A stretch of DNA of 64,000 nt, taken from Zelopaecilomyces penicillatus (lineage: Eukaryota; Ascomycota; Sordariomycetes; Hypocreales; Pseudodiploosporaceae). The notes under the pieces were generated by a model, which was not told the origin of the DNA, made no database searches, and saw nothing but the letters and a program-made list of their open reading frames with translations. Both the position numbers and the translations under genes were made by a program. Within the stretch, counting starts at the first letter, position 1; every line of letters begins with the position of its first letter. Below are positions 1-11,607 of the stretch, piece by piece. The stretch spans positions 5,766,001-5,830,000 of the forward strand of contig VCCP01000002.1 in assembly GCA_005765155.1 (NCBI GenBank). The letters run 5' to 3'.

Positions 1-562
1 TGTTTGTTTTTGGGTCTTTTTGTGCTGTTACTTTCGGTCTCTTGGGTACACCTTCTTTCGCGCGCCATGATAAATGTCAAATAGGGCCAGGGACCTGGAA
101 TGCTTCTGTTTCAGATAAATGAGGGAAAGAGAAAGCATAGCATAAGAGCATCAAGCATGGCACGGAGTTACACGGCGCTGACAGTAATGAGGGCGGGGAG
201 TCTGGGTGAAGCCAAGCCTTTCGCAGCAACGGTTACTGCGGAAAGCGAGGGGGGCATAGGAACCATAGTGATTATATCAGCGTAGTCAGATATGAAAGCT
301 ACTATTATGTATCACGTATCTTTACTTTGTCACATGTCTCACGTCAAATACACATTGAATCCTAAATCCAATATCAATGAAAGTTGTTTCACCAAATCCA
401 ACGCCTACATAGTTACATTGCACAACATTAACAATAGACACCGTGCTTAGATACAAAGCACGGCGGCGGTATCATCGGGTCCCCATCATGGCGCTTTCGT
501 ATCACCGGTCTTATCAAGTCTCTAACCAAACATCTCCATGACCATTACATCGTATTGTGTCT
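1..562. other. 3' flank of the acyl-CoA synthetase gene, no gene seen
   Basis: No reading frame here has recognisable protein features. On the minus strand this holds the 3' untranslated region of the acyl-CoA synthetase, whose stop codon is at 565-563. Short open frames at 100-285 and 557-754 look like chance frames or shadows of the coding sequence. Confidence 0.6.
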
Positions 563-2910
563 TTAAGGGCTGTGCTTGAGGCACTCGTCAATCTGTGTCT
601 TCAAAGTCTCGCGAATGAACTTGCGATTCAGCTTTTGGGTAGCAGTGACCAAGTTCTAGAAAAAAGTCGTCAAGTTAGTATGAGTAGCTTAGGGAGTTTG
701 TTCGAAAGACGGGGCGGTATCTTACGTTATCAGGTGTCCATTCCTCTTCAGTGATGACTACACCACCAACAATCTCGATTCCTGTAAGGCCGGAGCGTTT
801 TCCGAGGGCCTGGAGCTCTTTCAGGACAGCATCGCGAACCTTGGCGTCGTTATGCATACTGTGCTCGCTCACACCCAGTTCCTTGGCCTTCTCAAGGAGG
901 ATCTTCTCATTTGGCATGATGACAGCAATAGGGCGAGTGTGCTCGGGATCGGCGTGGACCATGACATTCTGAACGGATTGTGCTCCACGATAAACAGATT
1001 CGAGTTTCTCGAGGGCAATATATTCACCACCCTGCATCTTGACCAGATTCTTGACGCGGTCGATGACTCGAAGATGACCATCATCATCAAACTCTCCAAT
1101 ATCACCTGTCTTGAACCAACCTTCCGGAGTAATAGCCTTGGCAGTCTCTTCAGGGTTGTTGTAGTACTCCTTCATAACGGCGAGACCCTTGATCCAAATC
1201 TCACCCTGGGGCACCTTGGCGTCTGTGGAGTATCCTATTTCTGGGATGGACACCAACTTGACATCAACACCGGCAGGCACAGGGCCGATGGAGTTGGCTG
1301 AGTACTCAAGCGGGCTACCCAGTGCGCCATTGGCGCAGGTTTCAGTGAGACCGTATCCAGTAAGCATAGGCGCGAGGACCAAGGACAAGAAGTGCTTCGT
1401 GCTATCGGCGATACCACTAGCGCCATTCATAGTGAATCGCAGGCGGCCGCCTGTGAGCTCGCGGACCTTGCTAAACACAACATTATCAAACACAGAAGCG
1501 CCGGGGAGCTTGTTCTTCGACATGAAGGCCTTGAAGTTGAAGGCAGCCCAGAAAAGTGTCTTAACGACAGGGCTGGAGGTGTCGAGCTTGCCCATGACGC
1601 CCTTCTTGACAGTCTCCCAAATCTGAGGAACACCAACCATAACAGTTGGGCGCAACTCTCGCATATCGCCAGCGCAGTTTTTTACTGAGGAGTCGGCGAG
1701 AGTCCTGGGGTTGCCGTAACCAAGAGTGCCACCAATGAACAGAACAAGGTTCTCCAGAGACATCTCGAAAATATGTGCAAGCGGCAGGTAAGCAAGAATG
1801 ACCTCCTTGTCGCTGACGCATTCCTCCACACATTTATACAAACCAGTAACTGTGATGAGCAAATCGAGTCAGCTTGTTTGACTTCATTATGAAAGACTGA
1901 GTTCTATATAGTGGGATGGTGGGCAGAATGATGGGCAACTTACGTCCTGCGACAAGTCCTTCATGGGTAATGCAGGCACCCTTGGGCAGACCCGTGGAGC
2001 CGGAAGTGTACATGACACAGTAGAGATCAGATCCCTTGGCGGGGTTTGGCTCAACCATGTTCTCCTCGCCTAACTTGCGGAGCTCCTCGTAGGTGATGAT
2101 GGTGACATCGGGATTGGACAGCCTGAAAGCCTCAATCTCGCCGCCAGTAGCAAAAATGCAGTTCTCATTGACAATGACAGTCTTGACACTGGCTCGCTTG
2201 ATGGCTCCGCTAGCTGTTTTGAGCAAATGAGGGTCGGTGAACATGTAGCTGCATCCGGTTTGGACAAGCGAGTGCTCGACTCCGCTCTCGCCAAGAGTGT
2301 CGTAGGCAGTAACAATAGAGATGGATTGAGAGGCACAGGCGTGGGATGTGGAAATCCAGCTCACACTACAGAAAGGCGCCCAATTGTCAGTAATTAGTAC
2401 TCACATTGAGAGGCATTGCCAAACGACGTCGGCGCTGCGAGAAAAAGGGAGGGGCATGGTGTGAACATACCTGGTAGTGCCAAAGAGATGAAGCTTGTGC
2501 TCGGGAGTCATGCCCAGCTTGCGCAGGCCCGATCCCAACTGGAGGACAAGAGTCTCGTAGTCCTTGTAGGTTATAAACTCGAACCCAGTAAGCTCGAAGA
2601 ACTGCCACGCCTTCTCAACCTCTTGGATCTGACCATCCACGTTCTTCTGGATCTTCTTGGTTTCCTTATGGAGCTTGATGAGCTTGCGGGAGCCGACAGC
2701 CTTGTGGTTGGGATAGACGCGAGCGCTTCGGCGGACAATGTCGAAGACTGTGTGCACGTCATCGGCGGGACGAGTGATGAGGCCATCCTTGGACTTGATA
2801 TGACGGCGGGGGATGGTCTCGCCAGCAACCTTTTCGTAACCAAGAGCTTCGATGGTGAAAGGCGGCTTGTTCACCTGGTGAAGGGGCATCAACCCCACGG
2901 TGTGATCCAT
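563..2910 (-). CDS. FAA1: Long-chain fatty acid-CoA ligase (acyl-CoA synthetase, Faa1/Faa4 type)
   Basis: The enzyme activates long-chain fatty acids to acyl-CoA using ATP and CoA, feeding beta-oxidation and lipid synthesis. Exons are 2910-2471, 2365-1944, 1849-726 and 655-563, giving 692 aa, a normal length for fungal members. In the protein I see the AMP-binding P-loop YTSGSTGLPKG (about residues 266-276), the adenylate motif GYGLTET (about 452-458) and the fatty-acyl-CoA synthetase signature from GWFKTGD to GGEYIALE (about 531-568). The last exon restores the conserved tail NLVTATQKLNRK, which an unspliced reading would lose. The ATG at 2910 is the first one in the open frame. The C-terminus ends HSP, with no PTS1 signal, so a cytosolic, ER or lipid-droplet isoform fits better than a peroxisomal one. 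Family assignment is firm; which paralog it is remains uncertain. Confidence 0.93.
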
Positions 2911-4799
2911 TCTGGCGGATTGAAGGTGGGGGAGCTGAAGGCAGAGGGCGATTTCAGACGACGGGCGAGGGGAAAAGACAATGGAGGGAGGAGGAGAGGA
3001 GATAGAAGACGAGACGGTTAGGATTAGGTTGGGACTGAAGCGGGTTTGGTGGGAGCAGTGATGGGGACGAGGGGAGGTTTATTAAAGAGGGGAAGAGAAC
3101 AGTGCTGGGATGGGTCCTGGTGGGCTACGCTGCGCGATCCCCCTCCAAAGGGCCAGGCTGGAAGAAGAGGCTGGAGGTGATTTAGCAGGGGGCGTTTGCC
3201 TTGGGGGGGGCACGCGAGCTGCTCACAGCTGCTCAAACTGGTGCTCACAAGTCGTCACAGCTGCCCGCTGTACAGGTACTTAGTACAGTGGCCCAGCAGG
3301 CTCTGCGGCTGCTGCACGGCTGCTGCACGGCTGCAAGGTAGAGAGGTCTCTTGGGTATGGAGGCATGAACCAGTACAGAAGGTAGGCATGTACTTTGCAT
3401 GCACGTCCACGTACAGCCTTCAGGCAAGGCATGGGTGAGAGCTTATTGCCCAGCATGCTAAGCCCATCTAGGCGCGACATTGGCTGTCTGTGGGCTTGGC
3501 TTGGCTGTTGGACCGCTTGGCTGGCCGCTCAGGTGAGCCACAAGCCAAAAGGGCTCCCCGCCATCAGGGCCGAGCTTCATGCTCGGCACCTAGGCAACTC
3601 CAAGATTAGTGGATGAATAACAGCTCCAGCTACCTCCAAGCCAGCCTAGGCTACCTGTACAGTGGTGCACACCTCAGTAACTGTATGTGGTGCTAGACCC
3701 AGTGCGCCTGGACCTGGACCCACGGCGGGTCCTGCTGGCGGGCGGCACCAGCAGCTGGAGCAGCGAGCTCCATCCATCAATAGCGGGCGTCGGGTTCCTT
3801 GTACAGGTACTCGCTCTGCACTGGTGCCCTCCCGGAGTTCTGGTACGAACAGCCCAAGAGGGAAAGTCACCAGGTTGACAGTTCCGAGAATAATATCCAT
3901 CAGTGAGGCCATCAGGACGTCGAGTGGCTCCATAAAAGCCAGCATTGAAGCTTGGCAGGCATTATCAGTCTAGTACGTACAATTGAATGGCTGACGCTGA
4001 CAGGATCCCGTAGTCTTTAGTGACAGCAATCCATTCCATTCGGCAGTACTCCGTACGGAGTAGGCGAGTTTCCCTCCCTGTAGATTGCGGTGGGTACCTC
4101 CCCAAACTCCCACGTTGCTCTGATCGATCGGGGTGGGTTCTTCGTCGGGAAGAGGAGCATCAGCTAGACTGGAGGCCGAGAACAAGTTCGGGTAGCAGGC
4201 TCTGAGGTTCGAACGGAAAAGTGCGCCTTCACACACATCAAAAGTCCGTGACTGTGCGATAAGCCAACCATCTGAAACAACAGCACTGCCGATCGGAGCT
4301 CAACTCTTTTTTTTTCGACTCTTGGTGCAGCTGTCAAACTCCGGTCTGAGGCCATTTTCACCCTGGTACAAAAGTAACCCTAACCGGCTGTCATGATAGC
4401 CAAATACTCCGTAGGGTACTGCAGTAATATGAGGTGCTCAGCGTTGCCAGGAATTCAACCGAGTCGATTTTCGGGGAGGCCCCGAGCGCGATGTCTCATA
4501 TTCTGAATTCGGTTATTGATAAGCCTTGACGCAGAATGCTTGCAAACCGAGTTCTGGAGTTTGCGAAGTTTGCGAATTTCACCGTCATGAGGGATGAGGA
4601 CTTTAGTTATTCGATACATTTGTAGCAGAATACGTTGAATTCAAGTCAGGTGCGGTGGTGGGAAACACTTCTTCCATCTGTGACCCGTTGAGAAGAGTAA
4701 AGGAATACTAAAGGTGCCGCCTGCCTTTCGCTTTGATGTGAAGCCTTTCAGGCAGCTCAAAGATGACAATCACAGCACCTATAGAGATTACACTGTGCG
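2911..4799. other. Intergenic region upstream of the acyl-CoA synthetase
   Basis: This presumably holds the minus-strand promoter and leader of the acyl-CoA synthetase. It has GCTGCTCAC- and GGCTGCTGCAC-type short direct repeats at about 3215-3330, a small hairpin with GCCGAGC/GCTCGGC arms near 3570-3590, and the 16-bp palindrome at 4047-4062. The open frames here (for example 3646-3945 minus) have no recognisable domain. Confidence 0.5.
4047..4062. repeat. Perfect 16-bp palindrome TACTCCGTACGGAGTA
   Basis: This is a perfect inverted repeat. Half-site copies (TACTCCGTA or CTCCGTAC on either strand) recur in intergenic DNA at about 4405, 16573, 16948, 40651, 42674, 46728, 51438, 52173, 53631 and 61735. 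I saw none inside the genes annotated here, but the scan was by eye. Confidence 0.75.
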
Positions 4800-5009
4800 G
4801 AAATACATTAAAATAAAATAAAACTAGTTAACATTAGGTAGTATTTTCCCATTTAAACATTAAAATGAGAATAGCAATTAATTATTTAATTTAATTTAAA
4901 CTAAAAACCTATATATTTAAAATAATAAAAGTATAATATTACAGCGCTACTACTTATTAAATAAGCTATAATATATATTAATAATAAAATATTGCTTATT
5001 AATCTATAT
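4800..5009. other. Strongly AT-rich block, possible RIP-degraded or transposon-derived DNA
   Basis: About 210 bp of very AT-rich sequence, dense in TpA and runs of A and T, with no reading frame. It contrasts sharply with the GC-moderate surroundings and directly abuts the MITE insertion at 5010. A short AT-rich stretch continues on the far side (5544-5590), so the MITE may have inserted into an older AT-rich element. Repeat-induced point mutation would explain it but cannot be shown from one copy. Confidence 0.5.
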
Positions 5010-5017
5010 AGTTAAAT

Positions 5018-5535
5018 AGGGGAGGTCTACCTGCACCCGGCCCAAATAGACAACACATGACTTTGCACCATCCCACGGTGCATCAAGCCTTTTATGCCTA
5101 TATAAGCAGAAGTGTAGTATATACACATGTTAACAGCCACTTTTAACAGCCACTTTTAACAGCCCGCTTATAACAGCTACCTGTAAGGGCCTCCTTATAG
5201 CTTTAAGTACAGCCAGCTTTAGGCCTTCTAGTGTATATAATCAGCAGCTTCAGGCCTTACAGTGTGTATGGTTGGTAGCTTTAGGGGCCATACAGCGTGT
5301 GCGGTCGGCAGCTTCAGATATCTTGCAGTCGGGTATGTGTTGTCGGTAGCTTTATGCCTTATAGCGTGTGTGGTCGGTAGCTTTAGGGGTCTTACAGTGT
5401 ATGTGTTCGACAGCTTCAGGCGCCTTATAGCGTGACTTCTGCTTATATAGGCACAAAAGGCTTAACACCACCGTGGGAGGGTGCAAAGTCATGTGTTGTC
5501 TATTTGGGCCGGGAAGGGTGCAGGTAGACCTCCCC
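5018..5535. mobile_element. Non-autonomous hAT-like MITE with long inverted repeats and 8-bp target duplication
   Basis: The ends are inverted repeats: left arm 5019-5113 (95 bp) and right arm 5435-5535 (101 bp). They start with GGGGAGGTCTACCTGCACCC in mirrored orientation and end at the shared sequence TATATAAGCAGAAGT. The arms differ by a 5-nt insertion, one further extra base and a few substitutions, so the element is fairly young. The 8-bp sequence AGTTAAAT flanks it on both sides (5010-5017 and 5536-5543), the target-site duplication length typical of hAT transposons. It has no transposase frame. The interior holds 13-mer repeats of the TTAACAGCCACTT type (about 5130-5185) and a longer minisatellite (separate entry). 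The extra A at 5018 leaves the left boundary uncertain by one base. Confidence 0.85.
5214..5440 (+). repeat. Minisatellite inside the MITE, seven units of 30-38 bp
   Basis: Seven imperfect tandem units start with CAGCTT(T/C)A or TAGCTTTA, at about 5214, 5245, 5276, 5309, 5347, 5378 and 5411. Units share a GCTTYAGG start, a CTTAYAGYGTGT middle and a GGTCGG-like end. The last unit runs into the right inverted repeat. Subterminal repeats in hAT elements are known to bind transposase; that role here is inference. Confidence 0.75.
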
Positions 5536-5543
5536 AGTTAAAT

Positions 5544-7286
5544 GTTTTCTATTTATACATAGGCTATAAAGAAGTATTAGAAGCTAGTATCAAAAGCATA
5601 AACCTGGGTGCACCAGCGTGAATGTGTCAGGGGCATGGCTGCACACGTGACGTGACATAAATTACATAAAAGCATGGCCGCGCCAGTATCGTTACATCAG
5701 AAAGAAAGCTTCTCCTTCCACTCTCACAAGGGACACGGCTGATCACATATAGCTCGGGCTCGTGAAATCTTAGTCCTGCTGTGTTGCCATTATATTATGG
5801 CATATTCCTCAATTACAAACTTGCTTTCACCAGTTCGATATTCCCAATTTGTCTCCTTTTACGCCTGATGCGGCCACTACAAGAGCTAGCCAACTACCTT
5901 CAGATTGTTTCTGCAAAGACCTCTACCTACTTGAGCCAAGTTCATATATCAAACAACAACAACAAGGTAGATTATCGCGAATCCAATGATGATTTAAGTC
6001 AACACATTGGACACAGCCGAGAGTATTATTTTCAACTGTTTGTTCATGAGACTGCCTGTTGTGTAGTTATGTAGAAGCTCGTCTCCACCCGTAAGGCTCC
6101 ATGGGTTTGATGAGAGGCAAATGCAACTCCCGAGTCAGCGGCTGGCCACAGTAGCAAAAGAGGCTTGCTATCCCTCCTGTCTACTTATATATTAGTACAT
6201 ATGTATATCTGCAAGCGTCGCTTCAAGCGGTAGTTGCATCGCGTGTAAAGCGGCAGCGCACCACAGGCAAGCGCGCTTGTATGATGAGCTTTTGTGGGGC
6301 AATGTATGTGATGCTGCTACATAGGAACATTATCCCCCCTCTGAAAACGACACATCATCTTCCGAATTCACGTTTGTCAGGATATTGATCGTGGGTTCGT
6401 AGCTCAGGCAAATGTCATTCCCTTCCAGGAACTTCCTTTTGGCCTTCTGAAAGCCAAAATCAACCAAGCCAACTGAATAGAAAAAAGCCAAGCCACCGGA
6501 TCATAACGTCCGCGTCTAACGTCGAGCTGATATGCCCTGGTGCGCTCCACCAAAAGCCAATTGATGTTGATATGGAGCCTAGTTCCGCGAACGGCCTCAC
6601 CCAAAAAGGAATCCCCTGAAAGCCACCCCTCAGCGTTGAGGCGTTCTTCCTGCATGTGGCCGACGACCTGCCTGTAAAACAAAGTATCGATTATGATTCC
6701 ATTGTCAAATCTTCTACGATATTCAGCGGTGATTTGCACATTTGATCTCGAATTTGTTAGGCGTATAATGTATAGCTTTGTCATGTTTGAATCCAGTCCC
6801 GTATTTGTACGAGCGGGGGCGGGTTCTGAAGAAAGGAGCTCGGACGCATGGACGCCGGCCCGCCGCGCGGCAGCGAAAGAACGGGGGATCGGAGATGCCA
6901 AGGCGGATCACCTTGTCAAAAGGCTTAGCGCTTTTGCGCTCACATGCTCACACGAGCCAATCAGAAACAGGGAACCGGGCCTAACAGTGCACAAGGTGGG
7001 ACATGGTTCCACGAGAAAATGCGTTGTAGTCCATTTAGCGCTTTTGCTAGACCATTTTACTTGCATTATGACTGATTCAAGGCATCAGCTAGATGTGATG
7101 GCTTCATCTCATTCTCATACCCCATGCGACGGGTTCAGCTGTACGCAAAACGGGGAACGCCTCATGAAAGAGCATGACTCGTCTGTATGAAGGAGGCGTA
7201 CACTGGTATAATGGAGTAGAGTCTTGTGCACAGCACATCTAGAGTATAAAGAACTTCAAAAGCTATCAGAGTGCGTGATGATGAGC
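5544..7286. other. Intergenic region between the MITE and the CVNH gene
   Basis: No gene is supported. Two open frames were considered: 5781-6074 plus (97 codons) and 6404-6901 minus (165 codons). Neither shows a recognisable domain, signal peptide or consistent splice structure. The 6404-6901 frame has non-repetitive composition and could be a lineage-specific gene or relic, so it is the one to check first. Confidence 0.4.
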
Positions 7287-7293
7287 TATATAA
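7287..7293 (+). promoter_or_regulatory. TATA box of the CVNH gene
   Basis: TATATAA lies 142 bp upstream of the ATG at 7435. It is followed by a pyrimidine- and CA-rich leader (about 7320-7434) ending in CACC just before the ATG. This is a clear core promoter, consistent with a regulated, highly expressed small secreted protein. Confidence 0.6.
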
Positions 7294-7434
7294 GAGCAGC
7301 TTGTTTCGCCTCTCACATATCCAATTCTCAACAGACAACGCAGCATCTTCTCCTCTCCACCATCATCATCCTACTCTTCTCTGACAATACATCCATCCAC
7401 CATTACGAAACTGCCTACTAAAAGATCTATCACC

Positions 7435-8082
7435 ATGCACTTCTCAGCTACCATCGCTCTTGCCTCTGCTATGCTGGGCTCAGTTGAGGCAGGATATGGG
7501 TTCTACTCCACGTGTAAAGACATTGTATGTTTTTTTTTCTCTTCTCCAAACTCAGTGGCTTAAAAGCCATGCCATACTTGGACCTCTTGTCTGACTTGTG
7601 AAATTCTTTTTGGACTCTTTACAGAGACTTGCGAGTGCTGGCTCTTCTAGCTTATTGGCAAACTGCAAGAATAGTGCCAATGTCTATGTTGCGGCCTCGA
7701 TAAACCTAAATGGCTGTCTTGGAAACTCTGGCGGCAACCTCTACTATCCCGGGTATGTTTTTTTTTCTTCCGGTTTTTTTGTTCAATAATGTCAGAGTCT
7801 TGGTGTAAAACGAAACTCGGATTGCTAAAAGGGTGGACGTTTACAGAGACTCTTATGTATCCACTTGTCCTGGTTGCAGCTTGGAGGATAGATCGCCCTA
7901 CGAAGACAGCGTTTTGCAATGCAACTGCTGGACCGGCCAACAGGGGGTAACAAAGTACACGACAAAGGAATTGAGTGAGTTGTCTTGCCTGAATTTTTAA
8001 TCAAATCCCGCTGCACTGGTCTAACTGTTGGTTGAAACTAGACGTTATTCTTGGAAACATCAACGGTGTCCTGGTTTGCTAA
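7435..8082 (+). CDS. Small secreted CVNH (cyanovirin-N homology) domain protein
   Basis: Four exons, 7435-7524, 7625-7752, 7847-7974 and 8042-8082, join in frame to 128 aa; all three introns are GT-AG. Residues 1-19 form a signal peptide with a likely cut after SVEA. The mature part reads as two tandem CVNH repeats. The first has the STCKDI start, a LLANC strand, SINLNGCLGN and GGNLYY. The second has a cysteine pair STCPGC, SVLQCNC and a terminal ELNVILGNINGVLVC. Eight cysteines (27, 44, 61, 80, 83, 98, 100, 128) suggest disulfides. The CVNH fold is a carbohydrate-binding lectin fold common in ascomycetes; the ligand here is unknown. The gene is missed by ORF calling because no exon exceeds 128 nt. 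It lies among transposon remnants in the accessory part of the window. Confidence 0.85.
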
Positions 8083-11000
8083 CTGGAAGGGGGGAGGATG
8101 TTTTGATGTCTCGCTTTATTTGACTATTTTTGTTTTGTTTTTGCATTGGGGGTTTAGTCAAGGATTTGCAGATATAGAATGGGGTCTAGTACAACCAAGT
8201 GTGTTGAGGTGGAGAATTGTGCACGCTAGGTTGCACTACCCCAGATCTCACAACATTGAGCCAATACAAACACCCGTTCAAACACTTCTTTACATGAAAC
8301 TGACATTAGAATTTCTAATTGGCAAGACTCTTCTAGGTCCATAAGCCCCAAGTCTAGAATATTAGAGAGGAAGGCATTTCAATACTTGACATCAAGCTCG
8401 TAGAGTAATATACCATCCAAAGACTGTTAGAACGCGAGTCATTCTAGTTTAAATGGGGCAAATCAGGTGGCTCGCTTAACCCCTCTGTTCAGGTTTCCCA
8501 AAGGGGCTACTTGTTAGAGATAAGAGATATCAGGATAAGAAACAGATTATATATAATAAATACTATAAAATCTTGCTAAATAATTTATTTATCATATCTA
8601 TATTGTGTAAACCCTAAGTTTATATAAAAACGAAATTGATTGGTTTATTCATCCAATGCATCATGTTAGATTTCTATAAATCAGATTATATCAGCAGCTT
8701 CTATAAATACATAGTACACTATACCTCTACAGGTACCAATTCCCAAAGCAAGTCCCACGACATCCCACTCACTCACTCACACGCTTGCTCGCTCGCCTAC
8801 CTCCGACAACCGAGATAAACCGCCATTCACATTAGCGCGGTGACAGATAATCCCAGCATCTTACGGATACTTAGTAGGAGGTAGCATTCTATCGACTCCC
8901 ATGCTTTCATGCAGCCAGCTCTTGTTCTCGCCGTACCCAGCAAGGTAGCATCCAAAGCGCGCATCATCCCAGATGCATTCCGGTGGAGACACGAGCTGCA
9001 GGTTTTTTCTCTCTCTCTCTCTCTCTCTTCAACATGCCCCACCTGACGAACATCTCCGTGCTTCCTTGCAACTCCTCTTCTTTTTTTACACCTTTTTTTT
9101 TTTCTTTTAACCTCGCCATCCATCTGCAGAAAATCTCCGCGGTTGGCTCTCCACAGAAAGCATGTGAAAGCTAGACTGGCGAGGGGAACCGGCTCGGCTC
9201 ACGGCACACAGTGACATGTCTTGACAGATGCAGTCCTCTTTCTCCGTGTCGCTTGTTCCGGTACACCGGCGTTTGATTCTGCTTTCATCCAGAACGATTC
9301 AAATGCATGATAAACGGGACAAGTAATCATTGAATCACGATGCAAGTAAATAATGAATGACTAATGACTAATAACCTTTCAATAAATGTAGTAAAATAGA
9401 CATGGTCATAATAATGCCAGCTGTTATTTATTGGTTATTCCATTCATGCCTTTGTGTTGAATACCTGTTCCGCCCCCAAACGCTTGCACCACCACTGCAC
9501 CCACCCCCCAGCCCAGTGCGCGCCACGTTGAAGAGACACGTTCACCACTCCATCACCACAACATAAGGTAATAAGCTCTTTGGGGCTGAAAAGCCACGCC
9601 GCCCACCACCACCACCACTACCACCACCAACCCTTTTTTCCATTAATTGGTAAACAAGGGCAGCCGAGTTCTAGGCCGAGAAGCTGGATGTCAGTCGCTG
9701 AACGCCCACAAGTCTTGGCTGTGCAGGTTAGAGCGCAAGAGAAAAACGATGAAAGCTGATGCGATGCGCCTCGCCCTCTTTGCCAAGACGATGTTTTCCC
9801 CCCTCCCCAACAAAGAATGAATGTTATAAACGAACAAGCCTCGTGACCCAACACACAAGGCAAGGCAAGGCAGGGCAAGGCAAGGTAATCTTAACTTTGG
9901 ACTTGCCTGAAACTACAAAAGAACGCGCATAATCAAGCATGAACATGGATCAACGACAAAAAAGACAAACTCCTCTGTAGGTGGTTTGTTCGGTCCCCTC
10001 GCAAAATGGCTCAAAAAAACATATACATATGGGTAGCATGCAGGTTAGTCAGAGAAATGTCATGCACGACAAAGCATTCGGTGTTCAACCAACTCTCTCT
10101 TCTCTTCTAGCAAAGGAAGATAGAAAGACAGCTACAGGTACGGAAACGTAAGTGTAAAGCAGTTCATCTAAAGTAGAGCACCCGACCTCGTTGCAACTAC
10201 TAGCTACTTAGGGTACTATCAATTTACTGCTAAACTTTCCCTTCAACGGCTAGGCTAGTCATCTTAGCCCCCCCCCCATCATCGCATCCCACCCCCAGAA
10301 TGCGTTCGTGCATGCCACACTTTTGCCCCTCTTTTTTCCCCTTCTCTTTCTCGTTTTGCAAGGTTTCCCTTTCGGAGATCTCCATGTGGCTCCCTACACT
10401 TTTTTTTTTGCTCCCCTCCCCCACTGTAATTACCCCCCAGAAAGGGCCAAGAAGAGAAGAGAAAAAAAGAACTCCCAATAATTACCTCGGCCGTTGAAAC
10501 ACACACCTCGATTTGCTTGTGTCGAGTGCCGCTCTTTTTTTTTTTGGCTCATGCACACCGAGGAGTAAAAGAGAGAGACAAACAGGGGAAGAAGAAAGGC
10601 AATAACCCCCCCCCTCGGGAATGAGTACAGAAATTTCCCTCAGCGGCAGGCAGTAGTCGACTCATGTAACTGTACATTGTGGGTTTCTTGTCATTATTAC
10701 GCGCATTCGAGATACCTACTCGGCCTCTCCATCTTGGTCAAAGCTCCCAAAACGCCGACGGGACACACATCACTCGGGGTGTGTCGGTCGTCGGCTTGCT
10801 GACAGGCTTCTGATTGTGTATGTACATCGAAACATGAATACTACAGATACGGGGATCTCCACAGATCGAGGGGAAGGCGGCTTGTTGGCTTTGGGCTTGG
10901 CCAGATCCTATCCATCTCTTGTCCCCATAGTCACATCCAAATATGGTTTTATGCTAAAAAAAAAACACCATAGCAACTCATTGACTTGTAATTATTCTCA

Positions 11001-11607
11001 TTAACTTACCGCAATTGAATCTAACAACCTGATCCGCGGACCTCCCTTCCAACGTCTCAGTCAAAATGCACGCAAAACTTAGCCATCCTGTGAATGCAAT
11101 CAATCTCATACCCTCTCCGTCCTACAATCCCCTCCATTCCGTACTGCCCGAAAACGCCGTAAGTCCTTCCAAGCATCCAAAGTGGTCTCACCACAACTCT
11201 CGCAACCCCATCCACCATTCGCTTGATGCCACAAACTCAAATCAATGGGTAAAACTCTCCAACCAACCCACAAAACACGCATACACTCAACCAAGTGGGA
11301 GGAGGGGAGACAATAAACCAAAGCAAGTGTCCTGTCCGTTCTATACACAAAACGCACATGCGACGTGGGCAAAAAAAGAAAACCTGTAGATCCCATTCTT
11401 TACACATCATCATTTCCCCATTCATGCTCGTCATAAGACTCTCTCTCTCTCAATCAAGTGAGCCTTCCTCATCATGTGGGATGTGAAGAGGGAGGGGGCT
11501 TCATCCCCTTGAGATGGAACTGATCAAACAAACAAACAACAACAACAACAACCAAACGAATACTAGCTGCTGTCTGATATAAAAGACCATGTTCTTGACA
11601 GTAGCTT
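8083..11607. other. Gene-free region between the CVNH and KOG1 genes
   Basis: No protein gene is supported over 3.5 kb. It holds an AT-rich fragment (8512-8737), a CT run (9008-9029), CCA/CAC triplet repeats (about 9603-9630), GGCAA repeats (about 9857-9883), short C runs (about 10270 and 10605) and an AAC repeat (about 11530). Open frames here are low-complexity or short. The right end is the 3' flank of KOG1, whose stop codon is at 11610-11608. Confidence 0.5.
8512..8737 (+). repeat. AT-rich fragment resembling an LTR remnant
   Basis: The stretch starts TGTTAGAGATAAGAG, is AT-rich, contains a TATAAATA box near 8703 and ends CTCTACA, giving the TG...CA ends of a retrotransposon LTR. I found no matching target-site duplication (CTACT before, GGTAC after) and no second copy in the window, so this is only a suggestion. 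Confidence 0.25.

Noticed and set aside
2366..2470. A 30-nt mini-exon between exons 1 and 2 of the acyl-CoA synthetase
   Set aside because: Possible splice ends exist, but direct joining gives GTTSVSWISTSHACASQS, which matches the family length; the mini-exon would break the frame.
6404..6901. 165-codon minus-strand frame upstream of the CVNH gene
   Set aside because: Composition is fairly normal, but there is no domain, no promoter and no conserved motif; not enough to call a gene.
8507..8742. Target-site duplication for the LTR-like fragment
   Set aside because: The 5 bp on each side (CTACT and GGTAC) do not match.
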